This document shows, piece by piece, positions 1-13,087 of a DNA stretch of 64,000 nucleotides; position 1 is the first letter of the stretch, and each line of letters opens with the position of its first letter. The DNA lies in NCBI RefSeq assembly GCF_000003815.2, contig NC_049985.1, positions 2,674,970 to 2,738,969 on the forward strand, given 5' to 3'. A program made the position numbers and the translations under genes. This DNA comes from Branchiostoma floridae. Its lineage: Eukaryota > Chordata > Leptocardii > Amphioxiformes > Branchiostomatidae. Under the pieces are notes generated by a model, which saw only the letters and a list, made by a program, of their open reading frames with translations, was not told the origin of the DNA and made no database searches.

Positions 1-600
1 ATGCAGGTGGTATTTCGAGCCCTGCAACCCCTGCCCCTTTGTTAGCCATTCCACCACCTGACAAGCTGCCCAGGTACTCTGACATCCCCACAGCGCGCTC
101 TCCGTGACAGGTGGGCCGCACAGATAGCAACACCTTGAATAAAGGCGTCATTGTCACACCTGTGGATGGAAGAATAGATCATTACCCCGCGACTACTCTC
201 CCTTTTATTCTCGTAATGGGTTCCAGTATGATTGCAACAACATAAAGATAACCGATCCCGAAGATCTGCAATTAGACGATGGAGCGTTCCCGGGAATTTC
301 TTCCCCGTAAAGCAGCGCTGGAAGGAGTAATGTGTGCGGGGAGCTATCTAATTAAAATCAGCCACCATAACTTTGAGATTAAAACTGTGTAACTGGCAGT
401 AATGCTCGGCCATTACATTTGCACACTCCATAATACGGTGGATAAAAGTCAGAATGTATCAGATTTAGCAGGTCATTTGAAACATAAAAGGGTTTCTTAT
501 GTTGCAATTAAAGCACTCCTGCTGTGGCAGATGTAATTTTGCCAGCTCACTGGTGTTTGGGGAAAGTTGGGGAGAGTCTCAAATGATCTTTATTGTCTGA
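1..600. promoter_or_regulatory. Candidate conserved non-coding block 1
   Basis: No coding sequence is recognised. Compared with the flanks, this stretch is GC-richer, free of repeats and rich in short homeodomain-like cores, such as CTAATTAAAA near 348-357, and E-box-like CAGGTG. This texture is typical of conserved regulatory DNA in animal gene deserts. The call rests on texture only; no alignment was possible. Confidence 0.35.
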
Positions 601-2930
601 CTACTTCTTAGGCCAACTGAAGGTGATGATGAGCATCCCCATCACAAATCACATAAGAAAAGAACACTGTTTTGCGATACCAAGTTTGACATATTCTCTC
701 CTCCTACATTAATGCAGGAATATACAATAACAAAAGTACAGGTACTAAATCATATTAAGATATTCAATCTACAGTCTTAAATGCGTAAAAGCAAATACAA
801 ATGTCTTGGTACAAATGTATCTAAGTCTATACATATATCGTCATGTATACGTTAACTAATATGTATGGCACAGTTTTCAAGGGGTAGTCACTCACTCACT
901 CCAGCGAGCTCGGGGTAGTACTAGAATAAAACAGGGCAATCAGAGATGGCAGACTTCAACCCATTATCCATACTCCTTTGTGACCCATCCAGTACTCTTC
1001 AAAGCAACGTATAATACCGGGAAGTTCTGCTGCAGTACTGTAAAAAGCTGTTAGGCCTATCATTGAACTTGACCTTCGTTTTATTGCCATCCACATACCA
1101 AATATCATAAAGATACATCCAAGTTCTGGAAGTTATTATACATGCACACACAGACAGACAGACAGTACCTAAAACATAACTTTCTTGACAATGGTAATAA
1201 ACCAATGAGGACACACAATGTTGCATTGGTCAATTTGGTATATTGGAAATCACATAAATACAGACAGACAAACAAGCAGACAGACAGACAAGGCAAAAAC
1301 AATATTTCACTCCCTTGGGGCAAACTAATGAACAGAAAAACCACAAATACTTTCTAGATAGTATCTTCATATTGACTCAGTCATTAAATCCAACTGTACC
1401 GCAACATTTATTTGCCTTCCTCCCATTCAGAAATTAGTATGGGACCCACTCGGTACTAACACATATTTACACTGCACTAGAAGTCATCACTTAGGCCGGC
1501 AGAGCAAATACTTCTTATCGTGGTTATGTTCTATTGGTGTTTGATGTGGGAGACATAATATATTGGGATAGTCAATGAAATTGGCTTGAACTATGAGGTG
1601 ACCCAGTGTTTCACAAGGGTGCCTCTGATACGGGAGACAAAGAGAATAAATCAGGCAGGGACAAAACATTTACGACCGGGAATAGATCTTATGTTGCATT
1701 ACTCTTTCATAACTTTAGAGGTAGAAAGGTAACGTGCAATGAAAATCATTTTGTTAGTTTAATATGTAACTGCTAAAAAATAAATTATCACTTCTACTGG
1801 TTATTTATTTCACAAAAAGGAAACTTAAATGTGCAGGAAACAGCTGTCCCTTCCTGAATTGTATAAATCTGTTACAATAAGCATCACATACAAATGAACC
1901 ACCACTCTTAGTCTACAAATTATTTTACAAATGTTAGACGGATAGAAAACAGCCAGAGGGACATCAAGAGACCTATTGAACATTGTTATATATTTAGACT
2001 TTGGAAACCATAGGATTCTCATATTGCAAAATTTTCAGCATAGAACTTTAAAATACAAACAAACAAACAAAAAACAATATTTTTTTATCTATTAATGACC
2101 ATTTCCAAACATGTTGATAATTCATACCATCAAAGCTATTGTGTTAAAAAAAGAACTGCGAAAACACAACTGTTATCCTTCTACAATGTACATGTACCTG
2201 TCACATTAGGACCAGAACCACTCCTTAACAGTTTAGATCACTGCTTAACAGACATGGAAAGGACAACATTACAAAGTCACCATCAATATAATCAAACATC
2301 ATGTCTTCCACCATCTGAACAGTGTGTGTAAGGTACCCGGGTGAGGACACTGGCAATAAACAGAGGCAAAGGCTTTGTTTTGGTATTTACCGGTTGGTTT
2401 GGAGAGTCAGTTGACCAAAGCAGACCCTACACAGCATCAAAGTCTCCACTCCTGGTGTCTGTGTGTGTGTTTGAGAGTACTGAATGATGATGGAACACAC
2501 TGGAGTTTACCTGATAACAGAGTCAAAGAGCAACTGGATCATCACTTGTTTAATTACCATAATGTCAGCAAAGAGCTGATCCATACGATCCAAACATTCA
2601 CACACAGATTTCCAGAGAACATTCATGTACAAAGCAAGAGCTACCTATTACCAAAATATTACGACTAAAGCATGTCCAGAAAACGAGATATGGAAATTGA
2701 AATAAAATAGCAATAGATAATACACAAAATAGATAAATGAACACTCTAGTAAGATATGCATCGTATGCGGAAATGAATGAGACTTAGGTGAAGTGAGAAG
2801 CTAAAGCAACTGATTTTACACTGTATACTGTTAAATATATTGGGTTTGAAGTACACCTGTATCTAAGTGGGTTTGAAACACCACCTGCATATGGCTATTG
2901 CTACATGGTAAAATTGCAGTTGCAAATTCC
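601..2930. other. AT-rich intergenic DNA, no gene seen
   Basis: Only short chance frames are present. GACA-type microsatellite runs lie at about 1144-1175 and 1262-1291, and an ACAA-rich run at about 2055-2075. Nothing else could be recognised. Confidence 0.6.
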
Positions 2931-3870
2931 TGATGTCTAGACTCTCATACGGGCGGACCAATACAGGTCACATTTGTTCTTGTGGAGGAAAAGAGGAAAT
3001 GAGAAGAACTAGGACCAGTATCTGGAGGTCATTTGTAAACAAGCCCCTAATCTGTCCCGGCGCGATGTTTTGAAGAATGTTCCTGTCTCAGATCCATTCA
3101 ACAAACGGCTTGAAGTAAATGTTTTTTCTGTCAGGTCATGTCGTTGATGACCCCAGTTCCATTTACAAAACTGGATCACCCCAAGCTTTTAGAACGACGG
3201 CGTTATTCAATACATGAAAAATGGCCTATTTTCGAGCATGTATGTTGCTTTAATAGCGGGCACTTAAGAAAATGGCTCGCCGAAAATGCTCCTCTCCAGT
3301 TGCCTTTCATCTGATATTCCTTCAATTTACGACGGATTTAAGTTTTGATTGCTTCAGGTCTGTGCTCTGAGGAGTAAGTACGTTTTCTCTCTCGTTCTGA
3401 CCGGGAAAAACCCTACCGACTGTTTCTTTGGCTGCCTCGTCTTTCAAATGACTTCTATCTGGTGTCATTAGCATACAAACTCGGGTTCCACCGCGATCCC
3501 CACTCACACGGAAGGGGGAAGAGGTCGCCCCTTTTCTGCGTTTGACACTCCGATTCCAAATCAACAATGCCCGCGGCGGCATGCAGAATTACCGAGGTCA
3601 CTCCATCTGAACTAAATACAAATGAGAATTGGTGCAAAAATTGATTTTCGCCGAGTGCTTTTACAGTCGCCTGATCCCGTTAATCCTCCCTTCATATGGA
3701 GACCAGGGGAGAAATGCTCCCATCCATACACAGTCCTTAATTTCGCCGTACGGGCAAGAAATCACCTCATTTGCCTGCCCAGCCCGGTGTAACAGGAGGA
3801 TCGGGGAGGCAAAACATGTCGACACAAGTTTCGATTCCCTCCGCCGGTAATTCCTTGTTCGTTAACTTGT
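2931..3870. promoter_or_regulatory. Candidate conserved non-coding block 2
   Basis: A GC-richer, repeat-free block of about 0.9 kb. It contains a forkhead-type core TGTAAACA at 3034-3041, followed at once by an Otx-like CTAATCT at 3047-3053, and a Sox-like AACAATG near 3564. Frames of 60-86 codons occur on both strands, overlap each other and show no splice structure, so I do not treat them as genes. Regulatory status is inferred. Confidence 0.35.
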
Positions 3871-4880
3871 ACAGCACAGACCTGCCTTTGTGCATACAGC
3901 CTGAAATTTGATCACTAGAAATCCCCTTCTTATCCAGTAATATACCTGGCGAAATGAACTTCAGGGCAATGTTATTATACTTTGGGAAAACAAGTTTTCA
4001 GTTTTTAAAGTGTTTAACACTAAGCTACAAATAGGACTATATACACAAGATAATGGTTACTTAAGCAACAAGATATCAGTTATTCACGGCACTGAGTAGT
4101 TCTTGCAAAATCTTACAAATTAATTTAGAATCTTATTACCTGAATGTCTAACCTTCAATTATGTATCATAGGAGTATATGTTTTTGGATTTATTAGGATT
4201 TCAAATATGTTGTCTGTATCTTTGTTATATTTTGTCCGATCCTTATCTCCTCCTTTATGACCTTGATAAAAAATTGACTAACTGGCAAATTTCAGTCCTT
4301 TGTGAATAGACAATCATGCAAACAAACAAAAAACTGGAGTCATAATGATTCCAATCACGTCCAAATAGTGTTTTAAAGATTTGTGATCTGATTAATATAA
4401 TTTAATCCTATTTGATCTGTGTTTAATACCGCCACATAAAAAAATCATTGTCACCTTCTATATAAATTTTGTCTAGAACAGAATCATCGTCATAGACACC
4501 TTCTAAAGATTGTCTTGAACACATAAACATCTGAAATGTATATACCTCAGGATTACTGATGCTGAAAATCAGCAAACCTAGTAATAGATTCCTGCTGCCA
4601 GAAGCAAGACTTACATAATTCCCTTGGAGGGACATTAAAAGTTAAAGACGGAGAGTGTTGTCCCAAACGTGTCCTCCATAGGTAAGCCTGTGAATACCCA
4701 GCCCCACATTACTGCAGCTTACTGCACTGACATCTGTCACCAGATCAGATAATTGAAAGCTGATTGTCCAGATTACGTTCATGGCCAAGGCCACAATAAT
4801 GTAGTTTTTTGGTTCTCAGACAGTTGAATGTTAGCCTGGGTACCATCAGGATAGTTCGCTTTACCATTTATTATACACTA
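3871..4880. other. AT-rich DNA, no gene seen
   Basis: Low-complexity-leaning AT-rich sequence. No exon-like reading, repeat family or RNA gene was recognised. Confidence 0.6.
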
Positions 4881-5105
4881 TATAACGCTCATTCACCTTT
4901 ATCCGTGGGGTGACCTTTATCCGTTGTCTTTAAAAACAGCACATTTATGAGTATTAAGTCTGCTGACAGTGGTTTCAAATTTGCAATATTTTCAAAATGT
5001 TTCGATTTGAAACCACTGTCTGTCGACTTAATATCCCTAAATACATTTTTTCTTACAGGCAATGAATATAGGTTACCCCCCGATAAAGGTGAACCAGCGT
5101 TACAG
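4881..5105. mobile_element. Palindromic fold-back MITE, copy 1
   Basis: The two halves are imperfect reverse complements: the left end carries TTCACCTTTATCCGTGGGGT and the right end its counterpart ATAAAGGTGAACCAGCGTTA. The centre contains an inverted pair around GACAGTGGTTTCAAAT and ATTTGAAACCACTGTC. Further copies are at 7804-8025 and 48983-49180, with a half copy at 23913-23950. There is no coding capacity, so it is a non-autonomous element. Confidence 0.75.
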
Positions 5106-5197
5106 TTGCTTCTCTACTATTCCGTCTGGGAACCTTGACATCTCTAATGTCTGGAATCGTCCAAATTTGGGACAAAAGTGCTGATATGTCCCTACAT

Positions 5198-5332
5198 ATG
5201 AGCGAATGAAGAAATGGGCTGAAGCGCTTTTTTGAACAGGCGTTCGAACACCCGAAATGCCCTCTGTCCGCTTCTGGGAGGGCCTGTTGTTATCGAACGA
5301 GTGCTCTAAAACCCATTCCTTAATTCGCTCAT
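5198..5332. mobile_element. Short fold-back element
   Basis: The segment begins ATGAGCGAATGAAGAAATGG and ends CCATTCCTTAATTCGCTCAT, which are imperfect inverted repeats of about 30 bp around a short loop. It is likely a small MITE or MITE remnant. No second copy was noticed in the window. Confidence 0.5.
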
Positions 5333-5439
5333 TAACTGACGTCACCAGAAAAAGATTTGAATGCACAGTTCCCCAGACGTTTAGCAGAAGTGGATGATAC
5401 CCATGCTAGTTGTAAGTACAGCATACAAGCAAACAAAAT

Positions 5440-5930
5440 CTTCCAGTAATTTTATTTCAAGATGCAAGAACAATAAACTGAATTAGAGTGGCCTGACTGT
5501 CCTCCACCAATGCAAGATAAAGCAGCCAATGACACACCCAGTTAAATTGGTAGACCAACAAATCTTTTTACATAGCCTATACAAAATAGCTGATGGTGGC
5601 ATAAATTTCACTCAATATCTCACAACACAGTTTGTTACCTGTTTTACTACTGGTTCTTTCTGTAAAAGACACCAGACACATACATTTATTTATAGGTGTG
5701 TAGATCTGTAAGATATTGATTGTACAGATAAAAAAAAGTTATACTGTGTTTAAACTTCAGCTAATGTCAGCATATAGTCTTACAATCCCTATTATCTCAT
5801 TGTGACTGTGTACTATTCCGTACAATTCAGCTAAAACCTGCAGCTTCAAATCCAAACCCTCAACAATTAACAGAATTCCTTTCTTATAATTTCATTCTAC
5901 ACATTTAGTGATTGTATAATAACAATAATG
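5440..5930. other. No feature seen
   Basis: AT-rich sequence with chance frames only. Confidence 0.5.
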
Positions 5931-6640
5931 CGGATGATTCAATGACACAAATTTGAGAAAATCAATTAGAGAAATTATCCACAAATCTAATGACTTTATT
6001 GTTCCATCCTTTGTAAACATGCCTGTTGCTGACATAAAACTGTTTTTTAAAAAGCAAAGTAATATAATGTAATGTAATCCAAACCGTCAAGGCGTCAACA
6101 ATTGACAGAATTAATTCTTTATCTTTCATTCTATACATTCTGTAATTGTATGAGAAAAATGCATTTCAATTACACAAATTTAAAAAAAATGCCTGTTGCT
6201 CTCCAACTGATTCGGAAGTAAACTCTTGATGCAAAGCAAAGTAACGTGCCACCTTGTACAATTTTTTTTCCACACAGCAAAATTATTGGGCTGAGGAGTC
6301 TACAGCTTACAAACGGCATTAATTCTTTGTAAACATGCCTGTGTATAATTGCTGACGCCCAACTGATTTAAAAGTAAACTCTTGATGCAAAGTAAAGTTC
6401 CACCTTGTATTTTCCACGCAGGCAACTCTTAACTACAATTAGAGAAATTATCCACAAATTTAATCATTTAACACTTCCATCCTTTGTAACCATGCTCTCC
6501 AACTGATCTAAAAGTAAACTCTTGATACTAAGCAAAGTAATGTTCCACCTTGCATTTTCCACACGGGGAAGATTATTGGTCCGTGGAGTCTGGAGCTTAC
6601 CGGAGGCATTAATCCCTGTGAAGATCTCCAACCCGGGCCC
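5930..6640. repeat. Graded tandem array leading into block 3
   Basis: About three diverged units, the last two with a period near 290 bp. They share modules such as 'ccatcctttgtaa', 'aagtaaactcttgat' and 'ttccacac...ggagtct'. The unit at 6561-6620 is GC-richer and continuous with block 3. The unit at 6271-6330 is the same sequence with AT-leaning substitutions: GGAGGCATTAATCCC in the former corresponds to AACGGCATTAATTCT in the latter. Confidence 0.65.
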
Positions 6641-7260
6641 GATCTGCGAAAGACAGATAGCAGCGGAATTATGACGAATGGGGCAGCCAGGACCGATGCA
6701 GGACATTGGGGCGCATTTATCCGCTACATTAGTTCCAGAATTACCACTTTTTTCTTCCAATTAAGCCCGGGATGATGGATGGACGCGACGGCGTGGACGC
6801 GCAAATCTGCTTACCCCGCGTTCCCCGGAGTGCCGCTGGCGATAAACGTGGGATTTTCATTTCCAAAGCTAAACTGTCCCCTCGCGGCACGGTTTTTACG
6901 TTCCTCGGGAACGCTTCCACGCGCACTTGAGCCAAATCTATTTAAGTCAAGAGGCACGGTGGAAGCTTTACGTTGTGTTTGATGGCTCTGGTATCGTCTT
7001 GGAGCAGGACAAAGGCTTTGATACACACAATATACCAAACAGGTGCAATCTGCTCACTACGCCTTTATCTGCAATAATTCCTCTGAACACACACTGTAAT
7101 AAAAACGGGAGATAAAGCCGAACAATCTGGTAGATTTGCGTGCGTACAGGTGTGTATCTAAGCAGCACGCCGGGAGATATCCTCCCATTTTATGAGCCTA
7201 GAGATCAAACTGAGTTCTTGGCAGAAGGCGGCCCGCTGGAACCGGCAGGTAGATTGATTT
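6540..7260. promoter_or_regulatory. Candidate conserved non-coding block 3
   Basis: A GC-rich, complex, non-repetitive stretch. Its left edge is the last unit of the adjoining array. Five or six overlapping short frames on both strands point to low stop density from GC content rather than a gene. Regulatory function is inferred from texture. Confidence 0.35.
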
Positions 7261-7803
7261 GCTGAAATCGCAGGAAACCATGTTTTCTCCATACGATACA
7301 GCAGTCAGCAGAATGAGGCTACCGCCCCAGGGTGGGGAATATCTTTCTCTCACAGACAGCTTTCAGACCAGTGACATACCAATCAAGTTATCAAGCAGAG
7401 AAGCAATAATTCCCTCTCTTTTTAAAGCCCTAAGGGTTTGGCTCAGTCCTGTTTCATTCAGGCTTATTTCAACTTGTTTACATCTTCATCCTTAACCGTG
7501 CCTGTGTTCTTTCATGTTCTTAGTTATCTAGAAGGAGACATGCGCGTGTCAGATGCTTTTTAAAGTCTTATTTATTTTGTAAGATCATTGGAGTACTTTT
7601 TCTCCATTATTGCCATATTGAGACATAACATGATCATCTGTTTAGTACAGGCTGGTCTAAAAATGATTGGATCATTGTTCTTAGCTTTGCCTGTTTTCTT
7701 TCATCATTTTGCTAATCTGCAAGCAGACATATGTTATTTTTATCCTTTTGTGTTTGCCTTTTCACTTGACATTTTGTATGTTTTCTAAGTACTCAAAAGA
7801 AGG
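7261..7803. other. No feature seen
   Basis: AT-rich sequence with chance frames only; no recognised exon or repeat. Confidence 0.5.
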
Positions 7804-8025
7804 TATAACGCTAGTTCACCTTTATCCGTGGGGTAACCTATATCCATTGTATATAAAAATAGGGTATCTGGGGATCGTTAAGTCGATGAAAGGTAGTTTC
7901 ACATTGCAATGTCTTGAAATTGTTGTCATTTGAAACCCACGTCGTTGGCCTGAAATCTCCAAATACCAACCTTTTTAAATCAACGAATATAGGTTACCCT
8001 ATGGATAAAGGTGAACTGGCATTAC
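7804..8025. mobile_element. Palindromic fold-back MITE, copy 2
   Basis: Left end TATAACGCTAGTTCACCTTT; right end GGATAAAGGTGAACTGGCAT. It belongs to the same family as 4881-5105 and 48983-49180. The two arms pair imperfectly over most of the element. Confidence 0.75.
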
Positions 8026-8089
8026 ATGATGTTTTTTCTTTTGTTGGTTGCCCTAGCTTATGGAAACTGACCGGTGTAATTTTGCCTTT

Positions 8090-8700
8090 TCCAGTTCGAA
8101 CGCGATATCCGAGAATGATGAATCTGTCTTGAAGGTTTTTAACATTCCGCCCGCCTGCAAGAAATGAGGGCAGGCGAGGGTCAACCAAGAAAAGGACGAC
8201 TCAGTTTATTGCTTTACAAATAAAGAGACTTTTGTGCGCCCCTGATATGCTTACCGGCACGGACCGCTTGCGAACGTGTAAATCTAATACGCTACATTAG
8301 AACCAGAAATACGGGTGAAAGGAGTCTCATCATCTCCAAACACACCTGGCCGAACACAAAAAGATACATCTGGGGCGGTAATCTCCTATTGCCCTCCTTT
8401 TTAATTCATCTCGAAAATCCTTAATGTTGCACATTATCTTAATGGCTTATAGGAAACATGCAGGCATTAATTACGGGGAGAAACAAAATGGATAGCGCTG
8501 TCAGAGAGGTCAGAATGCAAGATGAGAGTAAAATATTTGGCTGCATGAATCCATTTGTCTCCATAAATCTCTTCCTGTCGAGGGGAATCAGTGATGGATG
8601 CAGGGAGATGTGACTGACACGGCCGCATGAAGAAGGGGGATTATAAGAACCGAATTACTACACACGCTGCTATCTGGTTCGGTTATGGCAGCCACACACG
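8090..8700. promoter_or_regulatory. Candidate conserved non-coding block 4
   Basis: A non-repetitive block with homeodomain-type ATTAATTA at 8466-8473 and CCATAAAT-type (Hox/Cdx-like) words near 8560. Its right edge, from about 8660, is the first unit of the next array. No coding sequence was recognised. Regulatory status is inferred. Confidence 0.4.
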
Positions 8701-10450
8701 CATGAACGTTTCAAGGACAATTGACTCAATGGATGCTGTTTTCGGGGTGCAAAAAATATGGTGGTATTTGGGGAATCAATATTTTGGGCTTTTTTAGTAC
8801 TGTAGTTGCATTTGTTGGTAAGATTTTAGTGACTTCTACAGATCTGATTGAGCGCTAGCTATGCTTGTAGTCGCACAAGATTGTACGTTTCAAGGACAAT
8901 TGACTCAATGGATACAGTTTTGAAGGTGGAAAAAATATGGTGGTATTCGGGGAATCAATATTTTGGGCTTTCTTTTGAGCAGTAGTTTTTTTGTGATTTG
9001 TACAAAAATGCTGTTATCTGATTTGGTTCTAACTTTGCTGGCAGTTGCACACACGCATGAACGTTTCAAGGACAATTGACTCAATGGATGCTGTTTTGGG
9101 GTGCCAAAAATATGGTGGTATTTGGGGAATCAATATTTGAGGCTTTCTTTGGGCTTACTTATCTTACAGTAGTTTTTTTTGTGATTTCTACAAATGCTAC
9201 TATCTGATTGAGCACTACAAAGCTATGCTGGTAGTCACACAAGCATGTATATTTCAAGGACAATTGACTCAATGGATGCTGTTTTGGGGGAGCAAAAAAT
9301 ATGGTGGCATTAGGGGAATCAATATTTTAGGCTTTATTTAGTACTGTAGTTGCATTTGTTGGCAAGATTTTTGTGACTTCTGCAGATGCTACTATCTGAT
9401 TGAGCGCTAGCTATACTGGTAGTCACACACGCATGGACGTTTCAAGGACAATTGACTCAATGGATACTATTTTGGGGGTGTCGAAAATATGGTGGTATTG
9501 TGGGCATCAATATTTTGGGCTTTTTTTGGTGCAGTAGTTTTTTTGTTGTGATTTCTACAAATGCTGTTATCTGATTGAGCACAAGCTGTTTTGGTAGTCA
9601 CATAAGCTTTTAGTTTTGAGGACAATTGACTCAATGCACAAGTTGTTTTGAGGTGCAAGAAATATGGTTATATTTGGGGTTGTTGACAGTTGTTTTAAGG
9701 AATAATCAACATTTCCACCTCCATGATTTTCAATGATTTGTACGCATTTTAGACTTTTTCAAATGCTGTTACTGATTTAGCACTGGCTATGCTGGCAACC
9801 AAACACAAATGCACATTTCTGGGACAATTGACTCAATATATACTGTTTTGATACATGGTAATATTTGTATTTTAGATAGGTTCATATCCCAGAAAGGACT
9901 GCTAGATTTCGCTGCCTATTTTAGGAAAAAACTACCATTTTGCCAAATTCTGTAATACTACATACACAGATGATTAGTTTGGCAATGTCATGACAGTTAC
10001 AAAGGCACATTTCAAGGGCAGGTGACTCAACGTTCCATATGAAAGAGCTTTAGGGTACTGTCATTATGATTGTTTGGCTGTAACAGATAGCTAATAAAAA
10101 TTGCAAGGTGTCACTATCGACTTTCCTGGGAAATAAAAACGGTTGACTTTGCAATTCTAGGTTCAGCTACATCCCTGCAGTCGCATATGTAAATTTTAAG
10201 GACAATTGACCCGACACCATTCCAATGTTCCGATTCAGAGAGTTTTGAGGCGCCAGAAATGTCATGATTTTGGGGTTAACGTTATACGTAGTGCCTCGGG
10301 GTTTGGGAATAAGTTTTACAATCCAAGGCCCCCTAGTACCCTTCTTCGGAAGTAGAGCTAATGAGTTTGTAATTTCTACAAATGCTTGCATCTGGTTCAG
10401 TTCTGTGCCTGCAGCCATGCAAACACATTTCAGAGATAACAGATTTGGTA
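8660..10450. repeat. Tandem array, period about 180-190 bp
   Basis: At least six clear units mark the module TTTCAAGGACAATTGACTCA (near 8709, 8889, 9064, 9253, 9438 and 9617 with variation), each followed by 'aaatatggtggtatt.ggg.aatcaatatttt'. More diverged units continue to about 10450. The first unit merges with the right edge of block 4, and divergence increases to the right. Confidence 0.85.
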
Positions 10451-11560
10451 CTGTTCCAAATGAGAGACCTTTTAGATGCTGAAAATGTCATCAAGTCCCC
10501 GCATTGCTGGGGTCTATGCTTGGTTGGGCTTTAAGGAGAACCAAGCACCTGGAAAACAGTGACTTTCACACCAGAAGTGATTCAATGACACATGCAGCTG
10601 GAACAATTTCTTCTGATTGTGATTGTGGGTTTAAGCTAACAAATACACAGTGCCTGTCCTTGGTGTTGATATTGCTACACGGTGATAACCACCTCTTCTA
10701 TTTAGAAAAGTTGTGGGTTCTTCAATGTGAGTCTTCACAGGGTGATATCTGATACCCAGTGCTTGTATTTAGTGCCTGAACATTTCGTGGAAGGTTGACT
10801 CTGTACTGTTCCACATGGAGTATTTTGGAAGCTGAAAATGTCACCAATGTTGTTACTTTGCCAAGTCACTAGGTTGAGAGTTAGTTAGGCTGAGGCAAAC
10901 TAAGCATTAGGATAACAGCCACTTTCACACCACAAGTGATCTACTTATACATACTGGAACTGTGACTTTCCTGAAACTCCTTTTCATGACAAGTCTACGA
11001 CAGGTGCTTTCAGGAATATGTGTCTATCCTTGGTACTGAAATAGCGACTTAGCAGTAATTGCTCATCCAATTGACAAAAGTGGTGGATTCTTCAATGTGA
11101 TACCTGATATTTACATGTAGGTCTGGCAGTAATCACTTCTGTAGTATCCCATTTGGAAAAAAAACTGGGAGTGGAAGCTGAAAATATCACAATTGTTGTT
11201 GCATTTTTGAGTCACTAGTCTAGAGTGGGGTGGGTTAAAGCAAACCAAACATTTGAAGAAAAATCACTTTCACAACACCTGGACCTGTGGCCTTACCAAA
11301 CCCCTACTCATTACAATTGTAGGTGTAAGTACAATTCCTGTCCTTGGTGCTGAACTAGCTATCCAGCAGTAACTGCTTCTATTGACAACAGTGCTGGGTT
11401 CTCAAATGTGCCTGATGTAGCAAAGAAAAGTTGAAATCTTTCCCACTCCTTTTGAGACACATACTAGAGCTGTGTATTGTAGGAATCTAACATGTCTACA
11501 GTGCCTGTCCTTGGTGCTGAACTAGCTATTCAGCAGTAACTACATCTATTGACAACAGTG
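10450..11560. repeat. Degenerate tandem array
   Basis: Four units carry 'ctgtccttggtgctgaactag' and 'ttgacaacagtggtgggtt' near 10654, 11018, 11340 and 11508. Spacing is irregular, about 170-360 bp. Between them is a second module, 'actttcacacca...agtga'. No coding sequence. Confidence 0.65.
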
Positions 11561-12115
11561 GTGGGTACTATGCTGTGCCTGACATAGTAAAAAAAAGAAG
11601 AAATTGAAATCCCTCCCAGGGCATTTGGCAGATACATGTAAGGTGGCTCCCGTCACCAATTCTACAACCCTTGGGCCACTTGTGTTTAACTAGTACCACA
11701 CCTTTCTCATAAGTGGTAAGTAGAAAAAGCAGTAATGGACCATTTTTCAAGTCTTTTGTGGTGTGACCCGGTCAGGATTTGAACTTGTGACCTCTTTTAT
11801 GCACATTGAACACTCAACAAGTCTACCCTATAACTGGGTTCTTGTACCAGTAACATTTTGCCTGATATTGAGATCTGTAAACAAGCAAAATTCCTAACCA
11901 TTTTAATAGTATAGTCACCAATCAGTGACATAGGACATGTACTTTTGAGGTACGTATGTGTCTTACACATTTTTAAAGAGTCACTGATTGACGAATATTC
12001 TATTAACTTACTCATACATGACTGATCAACCTCTTCAATCTAATAATTTTGTAATAGCTAAAAGAAACAATTCTTATATAAGATATACCTTCATACACTA
12101 CTCTATCAATAAACT
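11560..12115 (-). mobile_element. Possible tRNA-type SINE remnant
   Basis: A - strand B-box-like word (reverse complement of AGGATTTGAACTTGTGACC near 11774) lies beside sequence that otherwise holds no recognisable feature. It is much diverged from the clear SINE copies in this window. Confidence 0.3.
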
Positions 12116-12119
12116 GTGA

Positions 12120-12480
12120 GTCCATAGTTGCCCGAAATCCGGTCGTTCACCCAGGCATTGAAACTAAACATTGACATTCCTCGCCGAGAACTGCTTCAAA
12201 TCCATCAAACGGGAAAATGACAAATTACTTTTATTCCTTATGACTGATCATCCTTTATCCACCGTGATAATCTTTATGATCAATACGCCTCTTATGTCGC
12301 CAGCGTCGGGGGATCATACATTACGTATCTGGGGGGAAAGGGGGTCAGAGTTTCCCCGGGTAAGTGAAGTGGTGCGACCATATTTCTTCACCTTATGGCT
12401 TCACATTAAGATTACTTATTTAGTCCTGTTATGCCTGACGGCACATGTGGGATGCATCATAGGTCATCGTTTGCGTCTTG
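12120..12480. promoter_or_regulatory. Candidate conserved non-coding block 5
   Basis: A GC-richer complex block with CACATGTG (E-box) near 12442 and several TTTAT/TTATG words. It holds a 108-codon + frame at 12171-12497 that looks like no known protein. Its right end is the first unit of the following two-unit repeat. Confidence 0.35.
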
Positions 12481-12719
12481 GAAAGCTAAAAGTATGAGGA
12501 CAAATGCAGGAGAAAATGTACATGTATCACTGGTATGGAAATATAAAAAAAAGGAGTTGATAAACCTAATATGAAACTTAGTCCTGTTCTTGCTGACGGC
12601 ACATGTGGGATGCATCATAGGTCATCGTTTGTCTCTTATACATGCTCATGGAAAGCTAAAAGTGATGTGGCAAAATACAAGAGAAAATGTATCACTAGTA
12701 TGCAACTATAAAAAAAGCA
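12422..12719. repeat. Two-unit tandem duplication, period about 160 bp
   Basis: Both units carry GCACATGTGGGATGCATCAT followed by 'aggtcatcgtttg' and 'ggaaagctaaaagt'. The left unit is part of block 5; the right unit is slightly degraded. Confidence 0.8.
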
Positions 12720-12783
12720 GTGGATATACCTAATTAATATGAAATTTAAACTCTAATATTCAAATACAATTCAATCTCTACAA

Positions 12784-12881
12784 CTGGATAAAAAACAGAA
12801 TTTATTTCCAGACATTTTGAGTGACATCCATCCTGGATAAAAAACAGAATTTATTTCCAGACATTTTGAGTGACATCCATC
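12784..12881. repeat. Perfect 49-bp tandem duplication
   Basis: Positions 12784-12832 and 12833-12881 read as identical 49-base units beginning CTGGATAAAAAACAGAATTT. Lack of divergence implies a recent event, or an assembly artefact. Confidence 0.9.
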
Positions 12882-13087
12882 ACTCAGCGTCACTAGATTG
12901 AATTGGCAGAACAATTTGATACAAGTACAGATATCAAACTGTTCAAGACAATCTTGAGAGTTCCTCAATAGTACAGGTTTTATTAGATGTGAGAGTCTTA
13001 ACATATTGGGCAGAATTATGAAATTACCATTACATAACATGTGTACTATTTTGCGACTTTGCCTATTCTAATCAACTCAGCTGTCAA

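Noticed and set aside
3322-3582. 86-codon - strand frame in block 2
   Set aside because: Overlaps frames in other registers, no splice structure or homology recognised; stop-poor because of GC content.
8660-10450. CRISPR-like appearance of regular repeats (also 20930-22690, 26210-28690)
   Set aside because: Whole units repeat with continuous divergence; there are no short identical repeats separated by unique spacers, and the DNA is eukaryotic.
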